Assembly: GCF_038967635.1 (NCBI RefSeq)
Contig: NZ_CP152413.1
Span: 1,736,001 to 1,800,000 of the forward strand
Length of the DNA stretch: 64,000 nt
Direction: 5' to 3'
Source: Bradyrhizobium sp. B124
GTDB taxonomy: Bacteria > Pseudomonadota > Alphaproteobacteria > Rhizobiales > Xanthobacteraceae
Below are positions 27,317 through 35,686 of this stretch, one piece after another (position 1 is the first letter of the stretch; each line of letters starts with the position of its first letter). Position numbers and translations under genes: made by a program. The notes beneath the pieces were generated by a model that was not told the origin of the DNA, made no database searches, and worked only from the letters and a program-made list of their open reading frames with translations.

Positions 27317-27468
27317 GCCCTCTCCCCTTGCGGGAGAGGGCTGCACCGGTCACGCAACAAACTCACTTGGGAGAGGGGTTGCCTCCGCGGAACGACTTTG
27401 TTCGTGGAGAGACACCCCTCTTCCGGCAGCCTACGGCTGCCACCTTCCCCCGCAAGGGGGGAAGGTAC
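27317..27468. repeat. Compound intergenic repeat with hairpins
   Basis: GCCCTCTCCCC...GGGAGAGGGC hairpin at 27317-27341 and a second CCTTCCCCC...GGGGGGAAGG hairpin near 27443-27467. Lies between the DUF35 and MaoC genes. Related to the 26254 element. Confidence 0.6.
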
Positions 27469-27471
27469 TTC

Positions 27472-27861
27472 TTAGGCCGGCGTGAAGAACGGCAGCGGGG
27501 CCCCGTCGGTCGGCTTCCACACCACCTTGACTTTCTGGCCGATCTTCACCTGCTCCAGATCGCAATCGACGATGTTGGTCTGCAGCGACGGACCTTCCTT
27601 CAGCGTCACATAGGCGATCGCATACGGACCGGTCGGCGATTTCCGCATCAGGCTGTAGGTGTACACCGTGGCCTCGCCGCTCGACTCTTCCCACACCGTC
27701 TTGTCGGAGAAGCAGAACGGGCAGATCGCGCGCGGGAAGTAATGCGCCTCGCCGCAGGTGGTGCAGCGCTTGATCATGAACTTGCCCGCCTTCGCCGCTT
27801 CCCAGAACGGCGCGGTCTCCGGATTGGTCACCGGGGCATTGTACTTCTTGGCTTCAGACAT
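27472..27861 (-). CDS. DUF35/OB-fold zinc-ribbon acyl-CoA-associated protein
   Basis: 129 residues. The N-terminal rubredoxin-like zinc ribbon has CTTCGEAHYFPRAICPFC (two CxxC pairs, residues about 33-50), then an OB fold (GEATVYTYSLMRKSPTGPYA, VKIGQKVKVVW). Proteins of this kind pair with thiolase-like proteins; known complexes include archaeal thiolase/HMG-CoA synthase and the steroid retro-aldolase Ltp2-ChsH2. Its ATG shares one base with the thiolase's TGA (TGATG), strong evidence for coupling and a 1:1 complex. Confidence 0.9.
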   Translation of the reverse strand: MSEAKKYNAPVTNPETAPFWEAAKAGKFMIKRCTTCGEAHYFPRAICPFCFSDKTVWEESSGEATVYTYSLMRKSPTGPYAIAYVTLKEGPSLQTNIVDCDLEQVKIGQKVKVVWKPTDGAPLPFFTPA

Positions 27862-29018
27862 CACGCACGCTCCAGAATGCAGGTAGAGGCGGCGTGGCGA
27901 ACGCCGAGCAGACCGCCGGTGCCGTGGGCGATCGCGAGGTCGCAGTTCTGCACCTGCACCTTCGGATGCGCCTCGCCGCGCAGCTGGCGCACCGCCTCGA
28001 GGATTTTCGTCATGCCGCCGCGGTTGACGGGATGGTTGCTGCACAGGCCGCCGCCATCGGTGTTGAACGGCAGCTTGCCGACGCCGGAGATCAAATTGCC
28101 GTCGGCGACAAACTTGCCGCCCTCGCCCTTCTTGCAGAAGCCGAGGTCTTCGAGCTGCATCAGCACCGTGATGGTGAAGCTGTCATAGATCGAGGCGTAT
28201 TTGATGTCCTTCGGCGTCACGCCCGCTTCCTCGAAAGCACGCGGGCCGGACCACACGCCGGCGGAATAGGTCAGATCGAGATCCTTGCCGCCGCGCGGGC
28301 CCTTCATCGCCTCGCCATGACCGATCAGGCGCACCAGCGGCTTCTTCAGGCTCTTGGCGATCTCCGGCGTCGTGACGATCATCGCGCCGCCGCCGTCGGT
28401 GACGACGCAGCAGTCCATCCGGTGCAGCGGGTCGGAGATCATCGGCGAGTTCAGCACGTCCTCGACGGTGACGACCTCCTTCAGCATCGCATGCGGATTG
28501 TATTGCGCGTGATGCGAGGCCGCGACCTTGATCCAGGCGAGCTGCTCGGAGGTGGTGCCGTAGTCGTGCATATGGCGCATGGCACACATGCCATAGGCAT
28601 TGTGCGTGGTAGCCCCGTAAGCCAATTCGAAATCGGCCTCGGCGCCGGAGGCGCGCGGCGGCATCGGGCCGGTGCGCGGCTTGCCTGCGAGGGTAACCAG
28701 CGCAACCGAGCACTTGCCCGCGGCGATCGCCTCAGCGGCATGGCCGAGATGGATCAGATAGGAACAGCCACCGGTCTCGGTGGAGTCGACATGACGCAGC
28801 TTCTTGGTGTTGAGGCCGAGGTAATCGACCATCGGCCACAGCCCGCCCGGCGCATCGCCGGCGCAGAAATAGCCATCGATGTCGTCCTTGGTGAGCCCGG
28901 CATCCTCGATCGCGCCCTTGGCGACCTCGGCGTGCAGCTGTGCTGTTGATTTATCGGGTGCATGCCGGGTGGGATGCTCGTAGATCCCGGCAATGTAGGC
29001 CTTGCCCTTGATGGTCAA
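27861..29018 (-). CDS. Thiolase/lipid-transfer-protein family (SCP-x-like)
   Basis: 385 residues starting at TTG 29018, picked because GGAGAG lies before it and the family begins here (TIKGKAYIAGIYEHPTR). C85 in TETGGCSYLIHLG takes the nucleophile position. The C-terminal part has GGGLCSNHPVNRGG (His) and CDLAIAHGTGGLLG. It may therefore be a genuine beta-ketoacyl-CoA thiolase rather than the Cys-less aldolase type. First gene of the block; overlaps the DUF35 gene. It releases acetyl- or propionyl-CoA at the end of side-chain beta-oxidation (inference). Confidence 0.88.
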   Translation of the reverse strand: MTIKGKAYIAGIYEHPTRHAPDKSTAQLHAEVAKGAIEDAGLTKDDIDGYFCAGDAPGGLWPMVDYLGLNTKKLRHVDSTETGGCSYLIHLGHAAEAIAAGKCSVALVTLAGKPRTGPMPPRASGAEADFELAYGATTHNAYGMCAMRHMHDYGTTSEQLAWIKVAASHHAQYNPHAMLKEVVTVEDVLNSPMISDPLHRMDCCVVTDGGGAMIVTTPEIAKSLKKPLVRLIGHGEAMKGPRGGKDLDLTYSAGVWSGPRAFEEAGVTPKDIKYASIYDSFTITVLMQLEDLGFCKKGEGGKFVADGNLISGVGKLPFNTDGGGLCSNHPVNRGGMTKILEAVRQLRGEAHPKVQVQNCDLAIAHGTGGLLGVRHAASTCILERA

Positions 29019-29145
29019 ATCGCTCTCCGCTGGCGTTTCTCGCTCCAGCGTTTTTCTGAACCGACGGCGCGACCTTGGCAAGCGCGGAAATATTCCGTCA
29101 GGCGAGACTGCGACGAGCGCACAATATGCGCGCCCCAAAACGGAT

Positions 29146-29294
29146 GTCGTCCCGGCCTAGTGCGCAATTGCGCACGGGGCCGGGACACATAACCACAGGG
29201 CTGCTTTGCGAGATAAGGCTGTGGCCCAGCATCGCGCAACAATGAACTGCGGTGGTTATGGGTCCCGGGTCGCGCTTCGCTTGCCCGGGACGAC
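29146..29294. repeat. Two GTCGTCCCGG-type palindromes
   Basis: GTCGTCCCGGCC...GGCCGGGAC at 29146-29188 and GGTCCCGGGTCGCG...CCCGGGACGAC near 29260-29294. These also pair with each other. They fall between the end of the IorA/B-type gene and the start of the thiolase gene and resemble the 39636 element. Confidence 0.65.
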
Positions 29295-29313
29295 ACTGAA
29301 TATGCAGCTAGAC

Positions 29314-32300
29314 CTACTCCGCCGCCATCTGCCGCGGCGCGGGCGGCGGGTTGGCGAGGTCGGCGGCGAGTTGCGCGTAGCGAACCTTTGCCTCCTTGAT
29401 CGCCTTGTCCTTCACCGGGCCGTAGCCGCGGATGCGGTCGGGCAGCGACAGCAGTTCGACCGCGATGTCGTGATTGAGTGGCGACAGCAGATTCAACACC
29501 GTCGCGACATCCTTTTCGTAGCCCGCGATCAGGTCGCGCTCGAGCTTGCGGTCGGCGTTGTAGCCGAAGATGTCGAGCGGCGTGCCGCGCAGGAAGCGGA
29601 ATCGCGCCATCACCTTGAACGCGGACATCATCCACGAACCGAAGGCGCGCTTCTTCGGACGGCCCTGCGCATCGAGCCCGCCGCCGAGGATCGGCGGGGC
29701 GAGATTGAAGTTGAACTTGAAGTCGCCCTCGAACTGATCGCGCAGCTGCTTCTCGAAGCGGCCGTCGGTGAACAGCCGCGCCACCTCATACTCGTCCTTG
29801 TAGGCCAGCAGCTTGGCATAGTTGATCGCCACCGCGCGCGGCAGCGCCTCGCCATAGCCACCCTTGGTGGCGGTCTCGCGGACTTGGTCGACCAGCTTGC
29901 GGTAGCGCTTTGCCAGACGCGCGTTCTGATAGCCGGTCAGAAGGTCCATGCGATGGATGATGATCTCGTCGAGCGACATCGCATCCAGCGACTTGACCGG
30001 CGCGACGTCATCCTGCCCCTTCATCATCGCGGCGAGCCGCGCCGGATCGGCCGCGGCCAGACGTCCGAGCTGGAACGCCTGCGTGTTCATCTTGATCGAG
30101 ACGCCGTTGACCTCGATCGCCTGCTGGATCGATTCCGCCGACAGCGGCAGCAGCCCGCGTTGATAGGCAAAGCCCATCATCATGATGTTGGTGGCGATGG
30201 AGTCGCCGAGCAGCGCCTCGGCCGGCTTGGTGAAGTCGAAGAAGGCGGAGTCCTTGCGCAGCTCGGTCTCCAGCACGCTGTTGACCTTGCGGCTCTGGAA
30301 ATTGAAGTCGCGGTTGAGGATGAAATCCGCGGTCGGGATGATGTGGCTGTTGATGATGCCGACCGTGCGGCTCGGCTCGCACAGCGTGATCGTTTCCTTC
30401 GAGACCGCCACGACCTCATCGGCCGCGAGCACGAGATCGGCCGTGCCGGTCACGATGCGCGAGCAAGTCACGTCGGCGGTGTGCTTGGAGAGCCGGACAT
30501 GGCTCAACACCGCGCCGCCCTTCTGCGCGAGGCCGGACATGTCGAGGATCATCGAGGCCTTGCCTTCGATATGCGCGGCCATGCCGAGCAGCGCGCCGAT
30601 CGTCAGCACGCCGGTGCCGCCGACGCCGCCGACCGCGATGTTGTAGGGCCGGTCGAGCGCGGGCTTCGAGGCCGGCTCCGGCAAGGCGCCGATATCGCCG
30701 AGCTCGGTCGGCGCGCGCCGCTTCAGGGTGCCGCCGTCGACCGTGACGAAGGACGGGCAGAAGCCCTTCACGCAGGAATAGTCCTTGTTGCAGGTCGACT
30801 GGTTGATGGTGCGCTTGCGCCCCAATTCGGTCTCGAGCGGCTCGACCGAGATACAGTTCGACTGCACCGAGCAGTCGCCGCAGCCTTCACAGACGGCAGG
30901 ATTGATCAGCACGCGGCGCGCCGGATCTTCCATCAGGCCGCGCTTGCGGCGACGGCGCTTTTCCGCGGCGCAGGTCTGCACGAACACGATCGCCGAGGTG
31001 CCCTTGGTGTCGCGGCACATCTTCTGGACGTTCTCGAGCTCGTCGCGATGGAACAGCTTGACGCCAGGCGCAATCGTGTCGGCCGGATAGGAACCCGGGT
31101 TTTCCGAGACCAGGTAGATCTCGCGAATGCCTTCGGCGTGCAGCTGGAAGGTGATCTTCTGCGGCGACAGGTCGCCGTCGTGGTGCTGGCCGCCGGTCAT
31201 GGCGACGGCGTCGTTGTAGAGGATCTTATAGGTGATGTTGGCCTTGGAGGCGATCGACTGGCGGATCGCAAGAATGCCGGAGTGGAAGTAAGTCCCGTCG
31301 CCGAGATTGGCGAAGATGTGGTTCTCGTTGGTGAACGGCGCGATGCCGACCCACGGCACGCCCTCGCCGCCCATGTGGGTAAAGGTCTCGGTCGAGCGGT
31401 TCATCCACAGCGCCATGAAGTGGCAGCCGATGCCGCCAAGCGCGCGGCTGCCTTCCGGCACCTTGGTCGAGGTGTTGTGCGGGCAGCCCGAGCAGAAGTA
31501 CGGGGTGCGGCTGACGGGTGCGGTCGCCTGCATCTGCGACGACTGGCGGCCGTTGAACCAGTCAGCCTTGGCGCGCAGCATCTCGGCGATTTCAGGATTG
31601 AGATTAAGTCGAAGCAGCCGTTCGGTGAGCGAGCTCGCAAGCGAGGCTACGCTGAGCTCGGCGGCAAAGGTCAGGAACCGCTTGTCGTGATCGTCCATCT
31701 TGCCGACGATGCGCGGGCGCACGTCGTCGCGCCAGTTGAACAGCTCCTGCTTGACCTGGTTCTCGACGATCTCGCGGCGCTCCTCGACGATAAAAATCTC
31801 CTCGAGGCCGACCGCGAAGTTGCGCACGCCTTCCGGCTCCAGCGGCCAGGGCATGCCGATCTTGTAGAGGCGGATGCCAATCTTCGCGGCGATCTCGGGC
31901 GTGATGCCGAGCTCGCGCAGCGCCTGGCGGATGTCCTCATAGCTCTTGCCCGAGGCCATGATGCCGTAGCGCGCGTTCGGCGAATCCATGGTGATGCGGT
32001 TGACCTTGTTGGCGCGCGCAAAGGCGATCGCGGCAAAGCCCTTGTAATCCTGCAGCCGGCGGTCCTGCTCGAACCGGTCGTCGGGCCAGCGGATGTTCAG
32101 GCCGCCCGGCGGCAGCTCGAAATCGGCAGGAATGATGAACGGCGTCATCTCGTCGGTGAGGTCGATCTCGGCCGTGGTCTCGACCGTCTCGGTGATCACT
32201 TTCATACCGACCCAGCAGCCCGAGTAGCGCGACATCGCGATGCCCAGCAGGCCCATCTCGATCATTTCGTGGATGCTGGAGGGGTAGAGGTAGGGCATCA

Positions 32301-32805
32301 GCGCGGAGATGAAGGCGTGGTCGGACTGATGCGGGACGGTGGAGGATTTTGCGCCGTGATCGTCGCCGGCAAGGCAGAGCACGCCGCCATGCTTGGCGGA
32401 GCCCGCTGCATTGCCGTGGCGGAAGACGTCGCCGCAGCGGTCGACGCCGGGGCCCTTGCCGTACCAGATGCCGACCGCGCCATCATATTTGGCGCCGGGC
32501 GACAAAGCGAGCTGCTGCGAGCCCCAGATCGCGGTGGCCGCCAGGTCTTCGTTCACGCCGGGCTGGAATTTGATGTTGTATTGTTCGAGATGCTTGCGGG
32601 CGGCGAACAGCTGCTGGTCGTAACCGCCGAGGGGGGAACCGCGATAGCCGGAGATGAAGCCTGCCGTGTTGAGGCCTGCGGCGCGGTCGCGTCTGATCTG
32701 CGCCATGGGCAGGCGGACCAGCGCCTGGATGCCGGTCATGAAGACGTGACCGGTGCCCTGGGTGTATTTCTGGTCGAGGCTGATAGGCCCTTGGTTGATT
32801 CCCAT
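29314..32805 (-). CDS. Indolepyruvate:ferredoxin oxidoreductase, fused alpha/beta type
   Basis: 1163 residues. Converts aryl (or branched) 2-oxoacids to acyl-CoA. Order: pyrimidine-binding TPP domain (FISGYRGSPLGGYDQQ, GDDHGAKSS), TPP domain proper near 430-560 (YFCSGCPHNTST, NLGDGTYFHSG), [4Fe-4S] region near 640-690 (CEGCGDCSVQSNC; CNKDYSCVKGFC), then the gamma/beta part (GGVGGTGVLTIG) to a C-terminal domain. Archaeal forms split these; the single-chain form is typical of proteobacteria. Apparently monocistronic; the next gene upstream diverges. The phenylacetyl-CoA or acyl-CoA it makes could enter the neighbouring block (inference). Confidence 0.95.
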   Translation of the reverse strand: MGINQGPISLDQKYTQGTGHVFMTGIQALVRLPMAQIRRDRAAGLNTAGFISGYRGSPLGGYDQQLFAARKHLEQYNIKFQPGVNEDLAATAIWGSQQLALSPGAKYDGAVGIWYGKGPGVDRCGDVFRHGNAAGSAKHGGVLCLAGDDHGAKSSTVPHQSDHAFISALMPYLYPSSIHEMIEMGLLGIAMSRYSGCWVGMKVITETVETTAEIDLTDEMTPFIIPADFELPPGGLNIRWPDDRFEQDRRLQDYKGFAAIAFARANKVNRITMDSPNARYGIMASGKSYEDIRQALRELGITPEIAAKIGIRLYKIGMPWPLEPEGVRNFAVGLEEIFIVEERREIVENQVKQELFNWRDDVRPRIVGKMDDHDKRFLTFAAELSVASLASSLTERLLRLNLNPEIAEMLRAKADWFNGRQSSQMQATAPVSRTPYFCSGCPHNTSTKVPEGSRALGGIGCHFMALWMNRSTETFTHMGGEGVPWVGIAPFTNENHIFANLGDGTYFHSGILAIRQSIASKANITYKILYNDAVAMTGGQHHDGDLSPQKITFQLHAEGIREIYLVSENPGSYPADTIAPGVKLFHRDELENVQKMCRDTKGTSAIVFVQTCAAEKRRRRKRGLMEDPARRVLINPAVCEGCGDCSVQSNCISVEPLETELGRKRTINQSTCNKDYSCVKGFCPSFVTVDGGTLKRRAPTELGDIGALPEPASKPALDRPYNIAVGGVGGTGVLTIGALLGMAAHIEGKASMILDMSGLAQKGGAVLSHVRLSKHTADVTCSRIVTGTADLVLAADEVVAVSKETITLCEPSRTVGIINSHIIPTADFILNRDFNFQSRKVNSVLETELRKDSAFFDFTKPAEALLGDSIATNIMMMGFAYQRGLLPLSAESIQQAIEVNGVSIKMNTQAFQLGRLAAADPARLAAMMKGQDDVAPVKSLDAMSLDEIIIHRMDLLTGYQNARLAKRYRKLVDQVRETATKGGYGEALPRAVAINYAKLLAYKDEYEVARLFTDGRFEKQLRDQFEGDFKFNFNLAPPILGGGLDAQGRPKKRAFGSWMMSAFKVMARFRFLRGTPLDIFGYNADRKLERDLIAGYEKDVATVLNLLSPLNHDIAVELLSLPDRIRGYGPVKDKAIKEAKVRYAQLAADLANPPPAPRQMAAE

Positions 32806-33039
32806 TTAGCCCTCTTTGCGCTGGTCGCGACGCCTGCTTTTTAGCTAGTCATCCGAACTTGTTAGAACCAGTCTATGTCGGATTTTCGGGGCCGCGCAGC
32901 ACAATTCTGGGCGACGACGCCGGTCGCCCAAAAATCGCAACTTAGTGCCGGGAATATCGGAGCGCCGTTTCGGTTTCTGTCGCAGGACAGGCCCGCGGCG
33001 AAATGGCGTAACGCGTCTTGTGGACCGGAAGGTGAATGG

Positions 33040-34266
33040 ATGCGGCGACGACGTCGAACGACCGGTGCGATTCTGGTCCCCCTGCTGTTGTGCAGTGCGT
33101 TCGCGGCCCGCGAATGCACCGCCGCACCAACCGACGACGTCATCGCCCGCGGCAAGGCGCTCACGATCGCCGGCGACTGCGCAAGCTGCCACACGGTCGA
33201 TCCGGCGAAGCCGTTCGCCGGCGGCAAACGGATCGACACGCCATTCGGCGCGGTGTTCTCGCCGAACCTGACGCCCGACCGCGATACCGGCATCGGCGGC
33301 TGGAGCGACGACGATTTCCTCCGCGCGCTCCGGATGGGCGTCTCGCCAAGCGGGGCGCATTATTACCCCGCCTTCCCCTACCCGTATTTCACGAAGCTGA
33401 TCCGCGACGACATCCTGGCGATCCGCGCCTATCTCGCGACGCTGGCGCCGGTCAGCAACAAGGCGCCGCCGCCGAAGCTCCGCTGGCCGTTGAACTACCG
33501 CGGGCTGATGCGGGTCTGGAACGCTTTGTTCTTCACGCCGGGCATCATCCAGCCGGACCAGAGCAAGGCTGCGGAATGGAATCGCGGCCGTTACCTCGTC
33601 GAGGCCCTCGCCCATTGCGGCGCCTGCCACACGCCGAAGAATGTGTTCGGCGCCGACAGACGCGACCAGGCGCTCAGTGGCAGCATGGTGCAGGGCATGT
33701 TCGCGCCGAGGCTCGACGGCGCCGCGCGCAGCGGGCTGAAATCCTGGAGCGCCGGCGACATCGCCGAATATCTGCAGAGCGGCCGCAACGGGCACAGCCA
33801 CGCCGGTCCGTTGATGTCCGAGGTAGTGGTCAACTCGACCTCAAAGACGAGCGACGCCGATGTGCACGCGATCGCGGTCTATCTGAAGAGCCTGCCGGCC
33901 GGCGCGCCGGAGCCAGTAGTCCTCCCGCCCTCGCCGGCGCAGATGAGCAACGGCGAGCGGATCTATCGCGGCGCCTGCATCGCCTGCCATGAGCTCGACG
34001 GCTCCGGCGCACCGCGGATCTATCCGCCGCTGCCCGGCAACGCCAATCTGCAGTCGGCCAACCCGGCGAGCACGCTGCGCATCATCCTCGACGGTGCGCA
34101 GACCGTGACCACGCCGCGCGCGCCGAACGCAGGCTCGATGCCGGCCTATCCAAAACTCACCGACCAGGAGGTCGCCGATGTCGCGACCTATATCCGCAAT
34201 GCCTGGGGCAATGCGGCGCCGGCCGTGAGCGCGGACGAGGTCGCCAAGGCGCGGACCGCGAAATAA
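33040..34266 (+). CDS. Triheme cytochrome c (alcohol-dehydrogenase-subunit type)
   Basis: 408 residues; ATG 33040 after AAGGTG begins a signal peptide (RTTGAILVPLLLCSAFAA). Three haem sites: CASCH at 47, CGACH at 193, CIACH at 313. Matching Met ligands are likely in the GSMPAYP region. The architecture is that of the membrane-associated cytochrome subunit of PQQ or flavin alcohol/aldehyde/sugar dehydrogenases, passing electrons from a periplasmic dehydrogenase to ubiquinone or oxidase. No dehydrogenase subunit is adjacent, so the partner is unknown. Confidence 0.93.
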   Translation: MRRRRRTTGAILVPLLLCSAFAARECTAAPTDDVIARGKALTIAGDCASCHTVDPAKPFAGGKRIDTPFGAVFSPNLTPDRDTGIGGWSDDDFLRALRMGVSPSGAHYYPAFPYPYFTKLIRDDILAIRAYLATLAPVSNKAPPPKLRWPLNYRGLMRVWNALFFTPGIIQPDQSKAAEWNRGRYLVEALAHCGACHTPKNVFGADRRDQALSGSMVQGMFAPRLDGAARSGLKSWSAGDIAEYLQSGRNGHSHAGPLMSEVVVNSTSKTSDADVHAIAVYLKSLPAGAPEPVVLPPSPAQMSNGERIYRGACIACHELDGSGAPRIYPPLPGNANLQSANPASTLRIILDGAQTVTTPRAPNAGSMPAYPKLTDQEVADVATYIRNAWGNAAPAVSADEVAKARTAK

Positions 34267-34290
34267 AGGCGCGGACGGCGAAATAGCCGT

Positions 34291-34932
34291 TCAGCGCTCC
34301 TCGCCGCTGAACACGAATTTCGGCATCTCCCATTTGTAGCGGATCGCGAGCAGCCGGAACGTCAGTCCGAGGACGAAGGTCAGCCCGGTCCAGAGCCAGT
34401 CGTTGAGCTGCAGTCCGAACGCGGTCGCATAGAACAGCCCAGTCACCACGGAGACGCTGGCGTAGAGCTCGCTGCGAAACAACAGCGGCACCTCATTGCA
34501 AAGGATGTCGCGCAGCACGCCGCCGGCGCAGCCGGTGATCATGCCGGAGACGATCACGATCGGCAGCGACGCGTCGACCTGCCAGGCCACGTCGCAGCCG
34601 GCCATGGTGAACACCACGAGCCCGATCGCATCGAGCACCAGGAATGCGAGATTAAGCCGGTGCACCAGCCGCGCCAGCAGGATGGTGGCGAAGGCGCCCG
34701 CCGCCGCAATCGCAAGGTAGATCGGATGCTCGACCCAGAGCAGCGGATAGTGCCCGAGCAACACGTCGCGGATCGTGCCGCCACCGAGCGCGGTAATCGC
34801 CCCGAGCATGCAAACCCCGGCCCAATCCATGCTGCGCCTGCCGGCCGCGAGCGCCGCCGTCATCGATTGCGCCGCAACGGCGATGAACGAGAGCACGTGC
34901 AGCACCGAATCGGTGGGCGGCATGGTCCACAT
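34291..34932 (-). CDS. TRIC-type (UPF0126) membrane channel protein
   Basis: 213 residues with seven helices in two repeats. Each repeat carries the kinked-helix motif: ALGGGTIRDVLLGHYP and CAGGVLRDILCNEVP, where GGG/RD is the ion-pathway signature. Bacterial TRIC homologues are trimers conducting monovalent cations; some were described as glycine transporters. ATG 34932 has GAGGAC upstream. A strong hairpin lies 29 bp ahead of the start codon in the leader. Confidence 0.9.
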   Translation of the reverse strand: MWTMPPTDSVLHVLSFIAVAAQSMTAALAAGRRSMDWAGVCMLGAITALGGGTIRDVLLGHYPLLWVEHPIYLAIAAAGAFATILLARLVHRLNLAFLVLDAIGLVVFTMAGCDVAWQVDASLPIVIVSGMITGCAGGVLRDILCNEVPLLFRSELYASVSVVTGLFYATAFGLQLNDWLWTGLTFVLGLTFRLLAIRYKWEMPKFVFSGEER

Positions 34933-34960
34933 GGAAAAGTCCTCATGGAACAGTCGGAAC

Positions 34961-35061
34961 CTAGAGCCTATCCCGTTCCGATTGAATCGGAACGGGGCTC
35001 TAGATTCTTGTTTTGACGCGTTTTCTTCACGCGAACCGGTATCCACTTCGCTCGAAAACGC
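34961..35061. repeat. Composite palindromic repeat
   Basis: First a near-perfect hairpin: CTAGAGCC-TAT-CCCGTTCCGATT, loop G, AATCGGAACGGG-GCTCTAG (34961-35003). Second GCGTTTTC (35018-35025) with GAAAACGC (35054-35061) around CACGCGAACCGG and CCACTTCGCTC. Degenerate copies of the second unit are at 42787-42824 and 48459-48500. Confidence 0.7.
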
Positions 35062-35189
35062 TCTAGGGATCGGCGGTTCCCGCATGAACTGGTTGCAACA
35101 TTGGCGCGGAACATCCTCACGCGCCAGCCATTGTCTCCTGCGTTTAGCCTACGCGCTTAGCCTTGGGGGGCTAACGGAGGAACTTTGAA

Positions 35190-35618
35190 ATGGCTTACAA
35201 CCCTGACGATCCGTATCGCGCCAACCTGACCGATGACGAAATCCGCCGTCAGGCGCGCCTCAACAGCCTGGACAACGAACTGCAGCCGGATCCGGAACTC
35301 CAGGAGGGACCGACCAGCAGCACCAAGGTCGCGATGTTCGCAGTTGCGGTGGCCGTGGTGCTCGGCGCGCTGTTCTACGGCTTGAACAACACGTCGGTCC
35401 ACGAGGCCGGCACGACGCCGCCGACGCAGACCGCGCAGACGCAGCCGATCAACCCGGCCGCGCCGCCCCCGGGCATGCGCGACGTAACGCCGAAGCCGAA
35501 TAGCCAGCCCGGCGTGACCACGGGCGCGGCGCCAGCCAGCCCGGCGAACCCGCCGTCTGACATGAACAAGTCGGACATGAACAAGCCGGCCGCCCCGCCG
35601 GCCGAGAATGCCAAGTAA
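35190..35618 (+). CDS. Hypothetical single-pass membrane protein
   Basis: 142 residues with a strong GGAGGAAC ribosome-binding site. The N-terminal 45 residues are charged (DDEIRRQARLNSLDNELQPD), one helix follows (about 47-66, VAMFAVAVAVVLGALFYGL), then a Pro/Thr/Ala-rich disordered periplasmic tail with a short repeat (SDMNKSDMNK). Proteins of this layout are common in Bradyrhizobium and lack a known function. Monocistronic, with its own terminator at 35643. Confidence 0.7.
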   Translation: MAYNPDDPYRANLTDDEIRRQARLNSLDNELQPDPELQEGPTSSTKVAMFAVAVAVVLGALFYGLNNTSVHEAGTTPPTQTAQTQPINPAAPPPGMRDVTPKPNSQPGVTTGAAPASPANPPSDMNKSDMNKPAAPPAENAK

Positions 35619-35642
35619 CGCGTAACGACACTGACCAGGCGC

Positions 35643-35675
35643 GAGCGGCGGGCCCAAACGGCCCGCCGCTCTTTT
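35643..35675 (+). terminator. Intrinsic terminator
   Basis: GAGCGGCGGGCC pairs perfectly with GGCCCGCCGCTC across a 5-nt loop (CAAAC), followed by TTTT. It ends the 35190 gene and, since the stem is symmetrical, may also act on the convergent lyase gene. Confidence 0.9.
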
Positions 35676-35686
35676 GCGCGCGAAGT

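Noticed and set aside
29206..32844. 1212-codon open frame on the plus strand
   Set aside because: It is the antisense of the oxidoreductase gene, rich in Arg/Ala/Leu with no family signature; an artefact of high GC and codon bias.
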